Under the pieces are notes generated by a model, which had not been told where the DNA came from, did not search any database, and saw nothing but the letters and a program-made list of their open reading frames with translations. A DNA stretch of 64,000 nucleotides from Streptomyces sp. NBC_00271 (GTDB lineage Bacteria; Actinomycetota; Actinomycetes; Streptomycetales; Streptomycetaceae). Location: positions 6,882,001-6,946,000 of the forward strand of contig NZ_CP108070.1 of assembly GCF_036178845.1 (NCBI RefSeq), in the 5' to 3' direction. Position 1 is the first letter of the stretch; each line of letters begins with the position of its first letter. Positions 32,301 through 40,972 of this stretch are shown in pieces. The position numbers and the translations under genes are program-made.

Positions 32301-32330
32301 TTGACTTAGTTAGTGATTGGGCACTAACTT
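32301..32330 (+). promoter_or_regulatory. tetR promoter with palindromic operator
   Basis: TTGACT (32301) and TAACTT (32325) form an 18-bp-spaced promoter. Between them, AGTTAGTG (32308-32315) and CACTAACT (32322-32329) make a perfect dyad. The ATG at 32337 is 7 nt after the -10, so the mRNA is probably leaderless. Confidence 0.7.
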
Positions 32331-32336
32331 ATTCGC

Positions 32337-32906
32337 ATGGTCAGGATGAGCGCAGACGAGAGGCGCGAGAGCGTCATCCGCGCGGCGATCGCGGAGTTCG
32401 CCCGGGGTGGTTACTACGGCACGTCCACCGAGGCGATCGCCAAGCGTGTGGGCGTCTCGCAGCCGTATCTCTTCCGGCTCTTCCCCGACAAGCGGGCAAT
32501 GTTCCTCGCGGCGGCCCAGCGCTGCATGGAGGACACCATCCGCGCCTTCGAGGAAGCCGCCAAGGGGCTGGAGGGCGAAGGTGCCCTGCATGCCATGGCG
32601 AACGCGTACACGAAGAGCATCGCGGAGCACCCGGAGCAACTGCTGATGCAGATGCAGATGTACGTCGCGACCGCTGCCGCTGAGCAGGCCGGTGATCGCG
32701 AGCTCGGTGAGGCCGTACGGGCCGGTTGGATGCGGCTGTGGGAGACCGCCCACCTGTCGCTGGGCGCCGATCTGAACGAGACGACGGGCTTCATGGCGTA
32801 CGGGATGCTCATCAACTGCCTGGTGGCCATGGGTTTTCCGCCCGAGCACAGGGTCTGGGAAGGGCTCTATCCGTCGGCGCGGCTCAGTGGCCGGCTGGAG
32901 AAGTAG
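32337..32906 (+). CDS. TetR-family repressor of the adjacent MFS transporter
   Basis: A 189-residue protein. The N-terminal HTH reads GGYYGTSTEAIAKRVGVSQP followed by YLFRLFPDKRAMF, the TetR consensus. The C-terminal ligand domain is helical. It shares an operator type (TTAGT-N8-ACTAA) with the MFS gene downstream, so it likely represses itself and the pump and responds to a pump substrate. ATG 32337 is favoured by promoter spacing; ATG 32346 is in frame too. Confidence 0.88.
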   Translation: MVRMSADERRESVIRAAIAEFARGGYYGTSTEAIAKRVGVSQPYLFRLFPDKRAMFLAAAQRCMEDTIRAFEEAAKGLEGEGALHAMANAYTKSIAEHPEQLLMQMQMYVATAAAEQAGDRELGEAVRAGWMRLWETAHLSLGADLNETTGFMAYGMLINCLVAMGFPPEHRVWEGLYPSARLSGRLEK

Positions 32907-32925
32907 GCAGGGAAGCGGGTGGGGG

Positions 32926-32949
32926 AGGCGGGTGGAAGCGCCTTTTTTT
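32926..32949 (+). terminator. intrinsic terminator with T-run between tetR and the MFS gene
   Basis: A short AGGCG (32926-32930) / CGCCT (32939-32943) stem is followed by seven T (32943-32949), a rare classical T-tract in this GC-rich DNA. Confidence 0.65.
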
Positions 32950-32960
32950 GGCCGCGAAAG

Positions 32961-32978
32961 TTAGTCAGCAATAACTAA
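32961..32978. promoter_or_regulatory. second TTAGT-N8-ACTAA operator, upstream of the MFS gene
   Basis: TTAGT (32961-32965) and ACTAA (32974-32978) are separated by 8 bp, the same half-sites and spacing as in the tetR operator (TTAGT at 32310-32314, ACTAA at 32323-32327). It overlaps an AT-rich segment suitable as a -10 region for the transporter. Confidence 0.65.
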
Positions 32979-33009
32979 TTATAGGGAACGATCGCCCTTA
33001 GGGGGAGCG

Positions 33010-34473
33010 ATGTCACAGCAGACCGCACGTCGCGGGGGAGCAACCTGGGCCCTCATCATCACCAGCGTCGCCGGATTCATGGCGGCTCTCGACAATCTCG
33101 TCGTCACCACCGCACTGCCCTCCATCCGCAGGGATCTCGGCGGAGCGCTGGACGACCTGGAATGGACCGTGAGCGCCTACACGCTCACCTTCGCCGTCCT
33201 GCTGATGTTCGGCGCGGCGCTCGGCGACCGGTTCGGCCGTCGTCGGCTCTTCCTCGTCGGTCTCTCCGTCTTCACCGGTGCCTCGGCGGCCGCCGCCATG
33301 GCGCCCGGCCTCGACTCGCTGATCGCCGCCCGCGCGGTCCAGGGCGTCGGCGCGGCGATCATGATGCCGCTCACGCTCACCCTGCTGACGGCCGCGGTGC
33401 CGGCCGCCAAGCGCGGCATGGCGTACGGGATCTGGGGCGCCGTGAACGGACTCGCGGTCGCCTCCGGGCCCCTCATCGGCGGCAGTCTCACCGAACACGT
33501 CTCCTGGCACTGGATCTTCTGGCTGAACGTTCCGCTGGGCCTCGCCCTGCTGCCCCTCGCCCGACTGCGGCTGGCCGAGTCCCACGGCACCGGCGCCCCG
33601 CTCGACATCACCGGCACCCTGCTCGTCAGCGGCGGTCTGTTCGGGATCGTGTACGGCCTGGTCCGCGGGCCCGCCGAGGGCTGGACCAGCCCGATCGTCC
33701 TGACCGGTCTGCTCGCCGGCGCCGCGCTGCTCGCCGGCTTCGTCGTCCACGGCGTCCGCGCCAAGAACCCGATGCTGCCGATGCGGCTCTTCCGCTCCCG
33801 TGCCTTCGCCGGGATCAACGCCGCGAGCCTGCTGATGTTCCTCGGAATGTTCGGCTCGATCTTCCTGCTCAGCCAGTACATGCAGGGCGTCCTCGGCTAC
33901 TCGCCCACCCAGGCCGGCCTGCGGATGCTGCCCTGGACCGGGATGCCGATGCTCGTCGCGCCGATCGCCGGGTACCTCTCCGACCGCGTCGGCGGGCGTC
34001 CCGTGGTCGCCACCGGGCTCTTCCTGCAGGCCGCCGGGCTCGCGTACTACGCCTCCGTGGTCGCCGCCCACGCCTCGTACGCCGCCCAGTTGCCCGCCCT
34101 GATCGTCAGCGGCATCGGAATGTCCCTGTACTTCGCCCCGGCCTCCAACCTGGTCATGTCCAGCGTCCGTCCGCAGGAGCAGGGCATCGCCTCCGGCGCC
34201 AACAACGCGCTGCGTGAGGTGGGCGGCGCGCTCGGCATCGCGGTGATGTCCTCGATCTTCTCCGCGCAGGGCGGCTACGGGACCGCGCAGACCTTCGTGG
34301 ACGGTCTGCGGCCCGCGCTCGTGGTGGGTGCGGCGGTGGTCGCCCTGGCGGGCGTCGCGGCGCTGCTCATCCCGACGGCGCGACGTGCGGCTCGGACCCG
34401 GGTCGTCGCCTCCGAGTCGCCCCAGGGGCAGGATCTGGCCCAGGCGCCGGTTCTGGAAACCGCCTCACGCTGA
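33010..34473 (+). CDS. MFS drug transporter, DHA2 (14-TMS) family
   Basis: A 487-residue membrane protein. The signature LDNLVVTTALPSIRRDLGG is that of EmrB/QacA proteins, followed by motif A GDRFGRRR and repeated hydrophobic helices through the length, about 14 in all. It exports unknown hydrophobic compounds using the proton gradient. GGGGGAG precedes the ATG. The TetR gene upstream and the shared operator indicate substrate-induced expression. Confidence 0.92.
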   Translation: MSQQTARRGGATWALIITSVAGFMAALDNLVVTTALPSIRRDLGGALDDLEWTVSAYTLTFAVLLMFGAALGDRFGRRRLFLVGLSVFTGASAAAAMAPGLDSLIAARAVQGVGAAIMMPLTLTLLTAAVPAAKRGMAYGIWGAVNGLAVASGPLIGGSLTEHVSWHWIFWLNVPLGLALLPLARLRLAESHGTGAPLDITGTLLVSGGLFGIVYGLVRGPAEGWTSPIVLTGLLAGAALLAGFVVHGVRAKNPMLPMRLFRSRAFAGINAASLLMFLGMFGSIFLLSQYMQGVLGYSPTQAGLRMLPWTGMPMLVAPIAGYLSDRVGGRPVVATGLFLQAAGLAYYASVVAAHASYAAQLPALIVSGIGMSLYFAPASNLVMSSVRPQEQGIASGANNALREVGGALGIAVMSSIFSAQGGYGTAQTFVDGLRPALVVGAAVVALAGVAALLIPTARRAARTRVVASESPQGQDLAQAPVLETASR

Positions 34474-34570
34474 GGCAAGGGAAACCACCTCGCGGTGAGT
34501 GGGAGGGCAACCGCTCCCCGGTAGAGGGTCCAGGATCCAAACCCTTGATTGGTCCATCCCGTGCGCACCC

Positions 34571-34605
34571 AGAAGCGGCCCCGCCTCGACCGGCGGGGCC
34601 CTTCT
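34571..34605. terminator. intrinsic terminator between the MFS gene and murB
   Basis: GGCCCCGCC (34577-34585) pairs with GGCGGGGCC (34592-34600), extended by AGAAG/CTTCT past one bulged C. It is about 100 bp after the MFS stop. Confidence 0.75.
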
Positions 34606-34613
34606 CGTACTCT
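34585..34613 (+). promoter_or_regulatory. murB promoter, probably leaderless
   Basis: CTCGAC (34585-34590) and TACTCT (34608-34613) are 17 bp apart. The GTG start of murB is 8 nt after the -10 and no Shine-Dalgarno is visible. Confidence 0.5.
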
Positions 34614-34620
34614 TGAGCCC

Positions 34621-35676
34621 GTGCAGGAACTCCACGACGCTCCGCTCGCCCCACTGACCACCTTCCGGCTGGGGGGTCCCGCGACCCGGCTGATCACCGC
34701 CACGACCGACGCCGAGGTGATCGCCGCCGTCCAAGAGGCCGACGACACCGGTACGCCGCTGCTGATCATCGGCGGCGGATCGAACCTGGTCATCGGCGAC
34801 AAGGGCTTCGCCGGGACCGCCCTGCGCATCGCGACCACCGGCTTCGCCCTCGACGGTACGAGGCTGGAGCTGGCGGCGGGCGAGGTGTGGACCGACGCGG
34901 TCGCCCGCACCGTCGAGGCCGGGCTCGCCGGCGTCGAGTGCCTCGCCGGGATCCCCGGCTCCGCCGGCGCGACCCCGATCCAGAACGTGGGCGCGTACGG
35001 CCAGGAAGTGTCCTCCACCATCACTGAAGTGATCGCGTACGACCGTGGGGCGCGCGAGACGGTCACCCTGGCCAACGCCGACTGCGCCTTCTCGTACCGC
35101 CACAGCCGCTTCAAGACCGACCCCGAGCGGTACGTCGTGCTGCGCGTCAGGTTCGAGCTGGAGGACGCGGACGGGCTGTCGGCGCCGATCAAGTACGCCG
35201 AGACGGCGCGCTCCCTCGGGGTCGAGCCCGGCGACAGGGTGCCGCTCGCCACCGCCCGCGAGACCGTCCTGAAGCTGCGCTCCGGCAAGGGCATGGTGCT
35301 CGACCCCGAGGACCACGACACCTGGTCGGCCGGGTCGTTCTTCACCAACCCGATCCTCACGGACGAGGACTTCGCCGCGTTCCACGCGCGCGTGGTGGAG
35401 AGGCTGGGCAGCGACGTCGTGCCGCCCGCGTACCCGGCGGGCGAGGGCCACACCAAGACCTCCGCGGCCTGGCTGATCGACAAGTCCGGCTTCACCAAGG
35501 GCTACGGCTCCGGACCCGCCCGGATCTCCACCAAGCACACCCTGGCGCTCACCAACCGGGGCCGGGCCACCACCGAGGACCTCCTCGCGCTGGCCCGCGA
35601 GGTCGTCACCGGCGTACGCGACGCCTTCGGGATCACCCTCGTCAACGAGCCGGTGACGGTGGGCGTGGAGCTCTAG
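34621..35676 (+). CDS. murB: UDP-N-acetylmuramate dehydrogenase
   Basis: A 351-residue FAD enzyme of peptidoglycan precursor synthesis that reduces UDP-GlcNAc-enolpyruvate. APLAPLTTFRLGGPATRLIT is the usual start. IIGGGSNLVIGDKGF is the FAD-binding segment, ECLAGIPGSAGATPIQNVGA the PP-loop region, and SYRHSRFK and SAGSFFTNP hold the catalytic Arg and Ser; AAWLIDKSGFTKG follows. GTG 34621 gives the family N-terminus. Single gene in the same position as in Streptomyces coelicolor. Confidence 0.95.
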   Translation: MQELHDAPLAPLTTFRLGGPATRLITATTDAEVIAAVQEADDTGTPLLIIGGGSNLVIGDKGFAGTALRIATTGFALDGTRLELAAGEVWTDAVARTVEAGLAGVECLAGIPGSAGATPIQNVGAYGQEVSSTITEVIAYDRGARETVTLANADCAFSYRHSRFKTDPERYVVLRVRFELEDADGLSAPIKYAETARSLGVEPGDRVPLATARETVLKLRSGKGMVLDPEDHDTWSAGSFFTNPILTDEDFAAFHARVVERLGSDVVPPAYPAGEGHTKTSAAWLIDKSGFTKGYGSGPARISTKHTLALTNRGRATTEDLLALAREVVTGVRDAFGITLVNEPVTVGVEL

Positions 35677-35704
35677 GCAGGGCTCCAGTTCTGGTACGCG
35701 ACTC

Positions 35705-36337
35705 CTAATACGCGACTCCGACGCCCTGTTTCACCGTCCCGGGGTCGTTGATCATCGCCAGCATCGCGTGCGCCACGTCGGCGCGCCCGATGAAGCGGCC
35801 CTTGAGCGGGAAGCCTCCGACGACCGTCCGGTACGAGCCGGGCGCCGGCTTGTTCTGCAGGCGCGGCGGGCGTACGACCGTCCAGTCGGTCGCGCTCCGG
35901 GCCAGTTCGCCCTCCATGGCCGCCAGGTCGGCGTAGACGTCCTTCAGGATCAGCGAGACCAGGCCCCGCGCGGCGCGGTCGACGAACGCCGCGCCCTCGG
36001 GGTCGGGACCGACCGGCCCCGCGCTCACCACCAGCAGCCTGCGCACCCCCTCGGCCTCCATGGCGCCCAGCACCGTACGGGTCAGCCGGGTCGCGATCCC
36101 GGCGTCCTTGCGGGTGCGGGCGCCGAGCCCGGAGAGGACGGCGTCCCGGTCCGCGACCGCGGGGCGCAGCGCCTGCGGGTCCGTGAGGTCCGCGCGGAAC
36201 ACATCCAGGCCCGCACCCGTGACGGTCAGCCGCGCCGGGTCCCGTACGACGGCCGTGACCTGGTGGCCGGAGTCCAGCGCCTGCCGGACGATCTCCTGGC
36301 CGATGCCGCCGGTGGCCCCGAAGACGGTGAGTTTCAT
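35705..36337 (-). CDS. NAD(P)H-binding atypical SDR protein, TetR-controlled
   Basis: A 210-residue protein, MKLTVFGATGGIGQEIVRQA, with the Rossmann GATGGIG loop followed by VVRDPARL and VVSAGPVGPDPEGAAF. It belongs to the NmrA/SDR-a5-like group; the substrate is unknown. It is divergent from a TetR gene, and two 19-bp operator-like sites occupy the shared promoter region, so it is probably derepressed by the TetR ligand. It lies tail-to-tail with murB. Confidence 0.87.
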   Translation of the reverse strand: MKLTVFGATGGIGQEIVRQALDSGHQVTAVVRDPARLTVTGAGLDVFRADLTDPQALRPAVADRDAVLSGLGARTRKDAGIATRLTRTVLGAMEAEGVRRLLVVSAGPVGPDPEGAAFVDRAARGLVSLILKDVYADLAAMEGELARSATDWTVVRPPRLQNKPAPGSYRTVVGGFPLKGRFIGRADVAHAMLAMINDPGTVKQGVGVAY

Positions 36338-36363
36338 GACGTGATCCCCCTGGATGATCGGGT

Positions 36364-36419
36364 GGGTGAGTATTCACTCACCTCTGCTTGCTCCTAGAGT
36401 GGGTAAGCACTCACCCACC
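36364..36419. promoter_or_regulatory. two 19-bp TetR operator copies in a divergent promoter
   Basis: GGGTGAGTATTCACTCACC (36364-36382) and GGGTAAGCACTCACCCACC (36401-36419) match at 15 of 19 positions and all four differences are transitions. The first contains the dyad GGTGAGT-ATTC-ACTCACC. They are 37 bp apart, between the SDR and TetR starts. Confidence 0.72.
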
Positions 36420-36443
36420 CGTCAAGGCCGAACAGGGGTGACC

Positions 36444-37073
36444 ATGGAATCCTTGGGGCCCATGCAGCAGAAACCGGCCCGGATCCGCATCCTCGAGGCG
36501 GCGCACGAGCTCATGCTCACCATCGGCCTCGCCCGCGCCACGACCAAGGAGATCGCCAAGGCCGCGGGCTGCTCGGAGGCGGCGCTCTACAAGTACTTCC
36601 CGAGCAAGGAGGAACTGTTCGTCAACGTGCTCAAAGAACGCCTGCCCCAGCTGACCCCGCTGCTGGCCGGCCTCGCGGCCGAGCCGGGCCGGGGCACCCT
36701 CCTGGAGAACCTCACCGGGATCGCCCGCCAGGCGGCCCTCTTCTATGAGCAGAGTTTTCCGATCGCCGCCTCCTTGTACGCGGAAACGCAGCTCAAGCGC
36801 CGGCACGAGGAGTCGATGCGCTCCATGGGGTCCGGACCCCACATGCCCATCCGGGGTCTCGACGCCTATCTCCGTGCCGAGCAGGAGGCGGGCCGGGTCC
36901 GCGCCGGGGTCGACACCTACGCGGCCGCCTCGCTCCTGCTGGGCGCCTGCGCCCAACGCGCCTTCGCCTACGACTCCACGCAGGAGGGCAAGCCGCCGCC
37001 CGTGGACGAGTTCGCCCTGTCGATCGCCCGCACGCTGCTGGGCGGAATCTCCGTTGCGGACGAGCCCTCGTGA
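36444..37073 (+). CDS. TetR-family regulator
   Basis: A 209-residue protein from ATG 36444 with AGGGG upstream. The HTH reads RATTKEIAKAAGCSEAALYK followed by YFPSKEELF; the C-terminal helical domain contains FYEQSFPIAASLYAETQLKR. Divergent from the SDR gene at 35705-36337, with the operator pair between them, so it most likely autoregulates and represses that oxidoreductase gene. Confidence 0.88.
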   Translation: MESLGPMQQKPARIRILEAAHELMLTIGLARATTKEIAKAAGCSEAALYKYFPSKEELFVNVLKERLPQLTPLLAGLAAEPGRGTLLENLTGIARQAALFYEQSFPIAASLYAETQLKRRHEESMRSMGSGPHMPIRGLDAYLRAEQEAGRVRAGVDTYAAASLLLGACAQRAFAYDSTQEGKPPPVDEFALSIARTLLGGISVADEPS

Positions 37074-37124
37074 CGATCAACCTGGCCCGATGAGACAAGC
37101 CCCCACGGCCGTGCGACGCTCCCT

Positions 37125-37844
37125 GTGCGGCTGAGCGTCACGGAGTTCACGCCGCGCGTCGGCCCCCGCGCCTACCGGGTCGTCCAGCCGCGTCCGCCGC
37201 TGCGGCACACCACGCTCAGTGACCCCGTCGAAGGCTGGGGCTACCTCGTGGGCGACCACGACGGACTCGCCCGCCTCGCCGCGCTCTTCTCGTTCGCCGC
37301 GTTCTCCCGGCACACGATCGTGTACGTCCCGCTGCGGCGGAGCATCCCCAGGGCCTTTGCGCCCGGAGTGCCGGTCGACCTCGTCCTGGCCCACCGGTCG
37401 CCGGGCCTGCGAGCTTCCGCCTGGCCCGAACTGCGCCGTCGGCTGCGTGCGGGCACCCCGCTCACCGTGCGCACGGACGAGGAGCGCACCGCCGCCCACG
37501 CGGCCGCCTGGGAGGCGCGCTGGGAGCAGGGCTGGGACCGCCTCGACGCGCGGGACCGGATCCATCCGGCCGTGCACGCGGGGACGCTCTTCCTCCTCGG
37601 CGCCCGTGACACCTTCGCCTCGGCCGCCACGCACCTGGAGGCGGCGGCCGGGTTCGGGCCGCGGGGGAAGCGGGCCGCCGAGGGGCTCGACGTGCTCGCC
37701 GCCTCCCTCACCCGGCACCTGCCGCCGTCCCGAGGCCGTCACGTCGAGCTGGACATCGGCTTCCAGGCGTATCCGCCGTACACCCACTTCAGGCGACCGG
37801 GGCGGCCAGCCAGTCGTCGATGCCCGACAGCAGCTTCTCCTTGA
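37125..37844 (+). CDS. hypothetical protein
   Basis: A 239-residue product from a GTG at 37125. It contains EGWGYLVGDHDGLARLAALF and VDLVLAHRSPGLRASAWPEL and is Arg-rich; no family was recognised. Its 3' end overlaps the convergent adenosine deaminase gene by 56 bp, which is unusual, so the true C-terminus may be the portion before that overlap or the final residues may be accidental. No strong RBS. Confidence 0.6.
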   Translation: MRLSVTEFTPRVGPRAYRVVQPRPPLRHTTLSDPVEGWGYLVGDHDGLARLAALFSFAAFSRHTIVYVPLRRSIPRAFAPGVPVDLVLAHRSPGLRASAWPELRRRLRAGTPLTVRTDEERTAAHAAAWEARWEQGWDRLDARDRIHPAVHAGTLFLLGARDTFASAATHLEAAAGFGPRGKRAAEGLDVLAASLTRHLPPSRGRHVELDIGFQAYPPYTHFRRPGRPASRRCPTAASP

Positions 37845-38829
37845 CGTCCTTGGGGGCCGCTGTGGCCCGCACCGACTGGCGTGCGAGCTCGGCCAGTTCC
37901 GCGTCCGTGAAGCCGTGGTGATGGCGTGCCAGCTCGTACTGGTCGGCCAGCCGGGAGCCGAACAGCAGGGGGTCGTCGGCGCCGAGGGCCATCGGGACGC
38001 CGGCGTCGAAGAGGGTGCGCAGGGGGACGTCCTCGGCCTTCTCGTAGACCCCCAGGGCGACGTTCGACGCCGGGCACACCTCGCAGGTGATGCCGCGGTC
38101 CGCGAGCCGCTTCAGCAGCCGCGGGTCCTCGGCCGCGCGCACACCGTGCCCGATGCGGGTGGCGTGCAGGTCGTCCAGGCAGTCGCGGACCGACGCAGGG
38201 CCGGTCAGCTCGCCGCCGTGCGGCGCGGACAGCAAGCCGCCGTCCCGCGCGATGGCGAAGGCCCGGTCGAAGTCCCGCGCCATGCCCCGCCGCTCGTCGT
38301 TGGAGAGCCCGAAGCCGACGACGCCGCGGTCCGCGTAGCGCACGGCGAGCCGGGCCAGGGTGCGGGCGTCCAGCGGGTGCTTCATACGGTTCGCGGCCAC
38401 CAGGACGCGCATTCCGAGCCCGGTCTCCCGCACGGCCGAGTCCACCGCGTCCAGGATGATCTCCAGGGCCGGGATGAGCCCGCCCAGGCGGGGCGCGTAC
38501 GAGGTCGGGTCGACCTGGATCTCCAGCCAGCCGGAGCCGTCCTTCAGGTCCTCCTCGGCGGCCTCGCGCACCAGCCGCTGGATGTCCTCGGGCTCTCTGA
38601 GGCAGGACCGCGCCGCGTCGTACAGCCGCTGGAAGCGGAACCAGCCGCGCTCGTCGGTCGCCCGCAGCCTGGGCGGTTCGCCGCTGGTCAGGGCGTCGGT
38701 GAGGGCTTCGGGCAGCCGGACGCCGTATTTGTCGGCCAGCTCCAGCACGGTGGTGGGCCGCATCGAACCGGTGAAGTGCAGGTGCAGATGGGCTTTCGGC
38801 AGTTCAGAGAGATCACGTACGCGCTCCAT
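37789..38829 (-). CDS. add: adenosine deaminase-family enzyme
   Basis: A 346-residue TIM-barrel protein: LPKAHLHLHFTGSMRPTTVL carries the HLH zinc ligands, SAPHGGE the catalytic His/Glu region, TRIGHGVRAAED the GHG loop, and ALGADDPLLFG the catalytic Asp pair. It converts adenosine (or a related purine) to inosine in purine salvage. Identity within the ADA/adenine deaminase superfamily cannot be settled by eye. ATG 38829 gives the conserved MERVRDLSELPKAHLHLH start; upstream open frame is unlikely. Confidence 0.88.
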   Translation of the reverse strand: MERVRDLSELPKAHLHLHFTGSMRPTTVLELADKYGVRLPEALTDALTSGEPPRLRATDERGWFRFQRLYDAARSCLREPEDIQRLVREAAEEDLKDGSGWLEIQVDPTSYAPRLGGLIPALEIILDAVDSAVRETGLGMRVLVAANRMKHPLDARTLARLAVRYADRGVVGFGLSNDERRGMARDFDRAFAIARDGGLLSAPHGGELTGPASVRDCLDDLHATRIGHGVRAAEDPRLLKRLADRGITCEVCPASNVALGVYEKAEDVPLRTLFDAGVPMALGADDPLLFGSRLADQYELARHHHGFTDAELAELARQSVRATAAPKDVKEKLLSGIDDWLAAPVA

Positions 38830-38902
38830 TCCAGGATCCTGCCGTACGTTCCCGCCGTGTCGGTAGCGCTTTCCCCGTTCGTGGTCTTGCTCGCACGAAG
38901 AA

Positions 38903-38935
38903 GCGGGCCGTCTCCCCCCGGGGGAGACGGCCCGC
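38903..38935. terminator. intrinsic terminator after aspC
   Basis: A perfect 15-bp stem (38903-38917 with 38921-38935) and 3-nt loop lies 24 bp downstream of the aminotransferase stop, minus-strand sense. Confidence 0.82.
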
Positions 38936-38959
38936 ACACACGCGTGGAGCGCGAAAACG

Positions 38960-40186
38960 TCAGTCCCGTGCCTCGGCCAGGAGCTTCTGGATCCGGCTGA
39001 CGCCCTCGACGAGATCCTCGTCACCCAGGGCGTACGACAGGCGCAGGTACCCCGGGGTGCCGAAGGCCTCACCCGGGACGACCGCGACCTCGGCCTCCTC
39101 CAGGATGAGCGCGGCCAGCTCGACCGTGTCCTGGGGGCGCTTGCCGCGGATCTCCTTGCCGACGAGGGCCTTGACCGAGGGGTACGCGTAGAAGGCGCCC
39201 TCGGGCTCGGGGCAGAGCACGCCGTCGATCTCGTTGAGCATCCGCACGATGGTCTTGCGGCGGCGGTCGAAGGCCTCGCGCATCTCGGCGACGGCCGTCA
39301 GATCGCCGGAGACGGCGGCGAGGGCGGCGACCTGGGCGACGTTGGACACGTTCGAGGTGGCGTGCGACTGGAGGTTGGTCGCGGCCTTGATGACGTCCTT
39401 CGGGCCGATGACCCAGCCCACGCGCCAGCCCGTCATGGCGTACGTCTTCGCGACGCCGTTCACGACGATGCACTTGTCGGCGAGCTCGGGGACGACCACC
39501 GGGAGGGAGTGGAATTCCGCGTCCCCGTAGACCAGGTGCTCGTAGATCTCGTCCGTCAGGACCCACAGGCCCTTCTCGGCGGCCCAGCGGCCGATCTCCT
39601 CGATCTGCTCGCGGCTGTAGACGGCGCCCGTCGGGTTGGACGGGGAGACGAAGAGCAGCACCTTGGTGTTCTCGGTGCGGGCGGCCTCCAGCTGCTCGAC
39701 CGAGACGCGGTAGCCGGTGGTCTCGTCGGCGATGACCTCGACCGGGACACCGCCGGCGAGACGGATCGACTCCGGGTACGTCGTCCAGTAGGGCGCCGGG
39801 ACGATGACCTCGTCGCCCGGGTCGAGGATCGCGGCGAAGGCCTCGTAGATGGCCTGCTTGCCGCCGTTGGTGACCAGGACCTGGGCGGCCTCCACCTCGT
39901 AGCCGGAGTCGCGCAGGGTCTTCGCGGCGATCGCGGCCTTCAGCTCGGGGAGCCCGCCGGCCGGCGTGTAGCGGTGGTACTTGGGGTTCGAGCAGGCCTC
40001 GATGGCGGCCTGGACGATGTAGTCCGGGGTCGGGAAGTCGGGCTCACCGGCGCCGAAACCGATCACCGGACGTCCAGCGGCCTTGAGTGCCTTGGCCTTG
40101 GCGTCCACGGCGAGGGTGGCGGACTCGGAGATCGCGCCGACTCGGGCGGAGACCCGGCGCTCGGTGGGAGGGGTTGCAGGGCTCAT
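38960..40186 (-). CDS. aspC: pyridoxal-phosphate aspartate aminotransferase
   Basis: A 408-residue class I aminotransferase: [20 protein letters not shown], then [32 protein letters not shown] (Asn/Pro contacts to PLP), DEIYEHLVY, and [17 protein letters not shown] with the Schiff-base Lys. [16 protein letters not shown] near the end carries the carboxylate-binding Arg. It transfers the amino group between aspartate and 2-oxoglutarate. ATG 40186 matches the usual start; ATG 40195 is in frame. It is transcribed opposite to tRNA-Trp. Confidence 0.93.
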   Translation of the reverse strand: MSPATPPTERRVSARVGAISESATLAVDAKAKALKAAGRPVIGFGAGEPDFPTPDYIVQAAIEACSNPKYHRYTPAGGLPELKAAIAAKTLRDSGYEVEAAQVLVTNGGKQAIYEAFAAILDPGDEVIVPAPYWTTYPESIRLAGGVPVEVIADETTGYRVSVEQLEAARTENTKVLLFVSPSNPTGAVYSREQIEEIGRWAAEKGLWVLTDEIYEHLVYGDAEFHSLPVVVPELADKCIVVNGVAKTYAMTGWRVGWVIGPKDVIKAATNLQSHATSNVSNVAQVAALAAVSGDLTAVAEMREAFDRRRKTIVRMLNEIDGVLCPEPEGAFYAYPSVKALVGKEIRGKRPQDTVELAALILEEAEVAVVPGEAFGTPGYLRLSYALGDEDLVEGVSRIQKLLAEARD

Positions 40187-40433
40187 GGCACCCATCGTTT
40201 CAGACCGGAAACTCCCCCGGCACGCGGGTTTCACAGACTGAACAGCAAGAGAACAACCGTCCGGATCCGGATCCCTCACCGGTCGATCTTCGGCGGACAA
40301 AGCCCGTACGGACACTTTCTGTTCGACGACCGGCCCCGGACCACGTACACTCTCACCTCGTTGGCCTTCACCGGCCGCACTCATCCGATGCACACCGAGC
40401 ATCCGGGTGGATGCGGTACGTTGGGGAAAACAA

Positions 40434-40506
40434 AGGGTCGTAGCTCAATTGGTAGAGCACTGGTCTCCAAAACCAGCGGTTGGGGGTTCAAGTCCCTCCG
40501 GCCCTG
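40434..40506 (+). tRNA. tRNA-Trp (CCA)
   Basis: The acceptor AGGGTCG (40434-40440) pairs with CGGCCCT (40499-40505), with discriminator G. The anticodon loop CTCCAAA sits between CTGGT and ACCAG and reads CCA. It is located upstream of secE as in most actinobacteria. A TACGTT just upstream (about 40417) may be its -10. Confidence 0.95.
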
Positions 40507-40613
40507 CTACACACACCTTCGCCAGGATGTGTGCGCATGTACGTACTGCAATGCACCGCCGTGCGGCTCAACCGGGCGCGGCACGGCCACGACCCGGAAT
40601 CAGGTGAGGACGA

Positions 40614-40895
40614 GTGACGGACGCCGTGGGCTCCATCGACATGCCTGATGCCGAGGCGCCAGAGTCTCAGAAGAAGGCCCGCAAGGGTGGTAAGCGTGCC
40701 AAGAAGGGCCCGCTGAAGCGCCTTGCCACTTTCTACCGCCAGATCGTCGCGGAACTCCGCAAGGTCGTCTGGCCGACTCGCAATCAGCTGACGACGTACA
40801 CCACAGTGGTGATTGTCTTCGTCGTCATCATGATTGGCCTGGTGACCGTGATTGACTATGGGCTCAACCACGCCGCCAAGTACGTCTTCGGCTGA
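40614..40895 (+). CDS. secE: preprotein translocase subunit SecE
   Basis: A 93-residue protein with a basic N-terminal region and the SecE signature [20 protein letters not shown] followed by one membrane helix ([20 protein letters not shown]). It clamps SecY in the SecYEG channel. GTG 40614 follows GGTGAGG. The neighbours tRNA-Trp upstream and nusG downstream are the classical order. Confidence 0.96.
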   Translation: MTDAVGSIDMPDAEAPESQKKARKGGKRAKKGPLKRLATFYRQIVAELRKVVWPTRNQLTTYTTVVIVFVVIMIGLVTVIDYGLNHAAKYVFG

Positions 40896-40902
40896 GCCGA
40901 GA

Positions 40903-40934
40903 GCGAAGGGCGCCGTCACCGGCGCCCCTTTCGC
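40903..40934. terminator. hairpin between secE and nusG
   Basis: GCGAA-GGGCGCC (40903-40914) pairs with GGCGCC-CCTTTCGC (40921-40934) with a small bulge. It may partly terminate secE transcripts. Confidence 0.5.
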
Positions 40935-40972
40935 GCGTTCCACCCCCATGTATCCAGGAAGAAGCAGCCACC

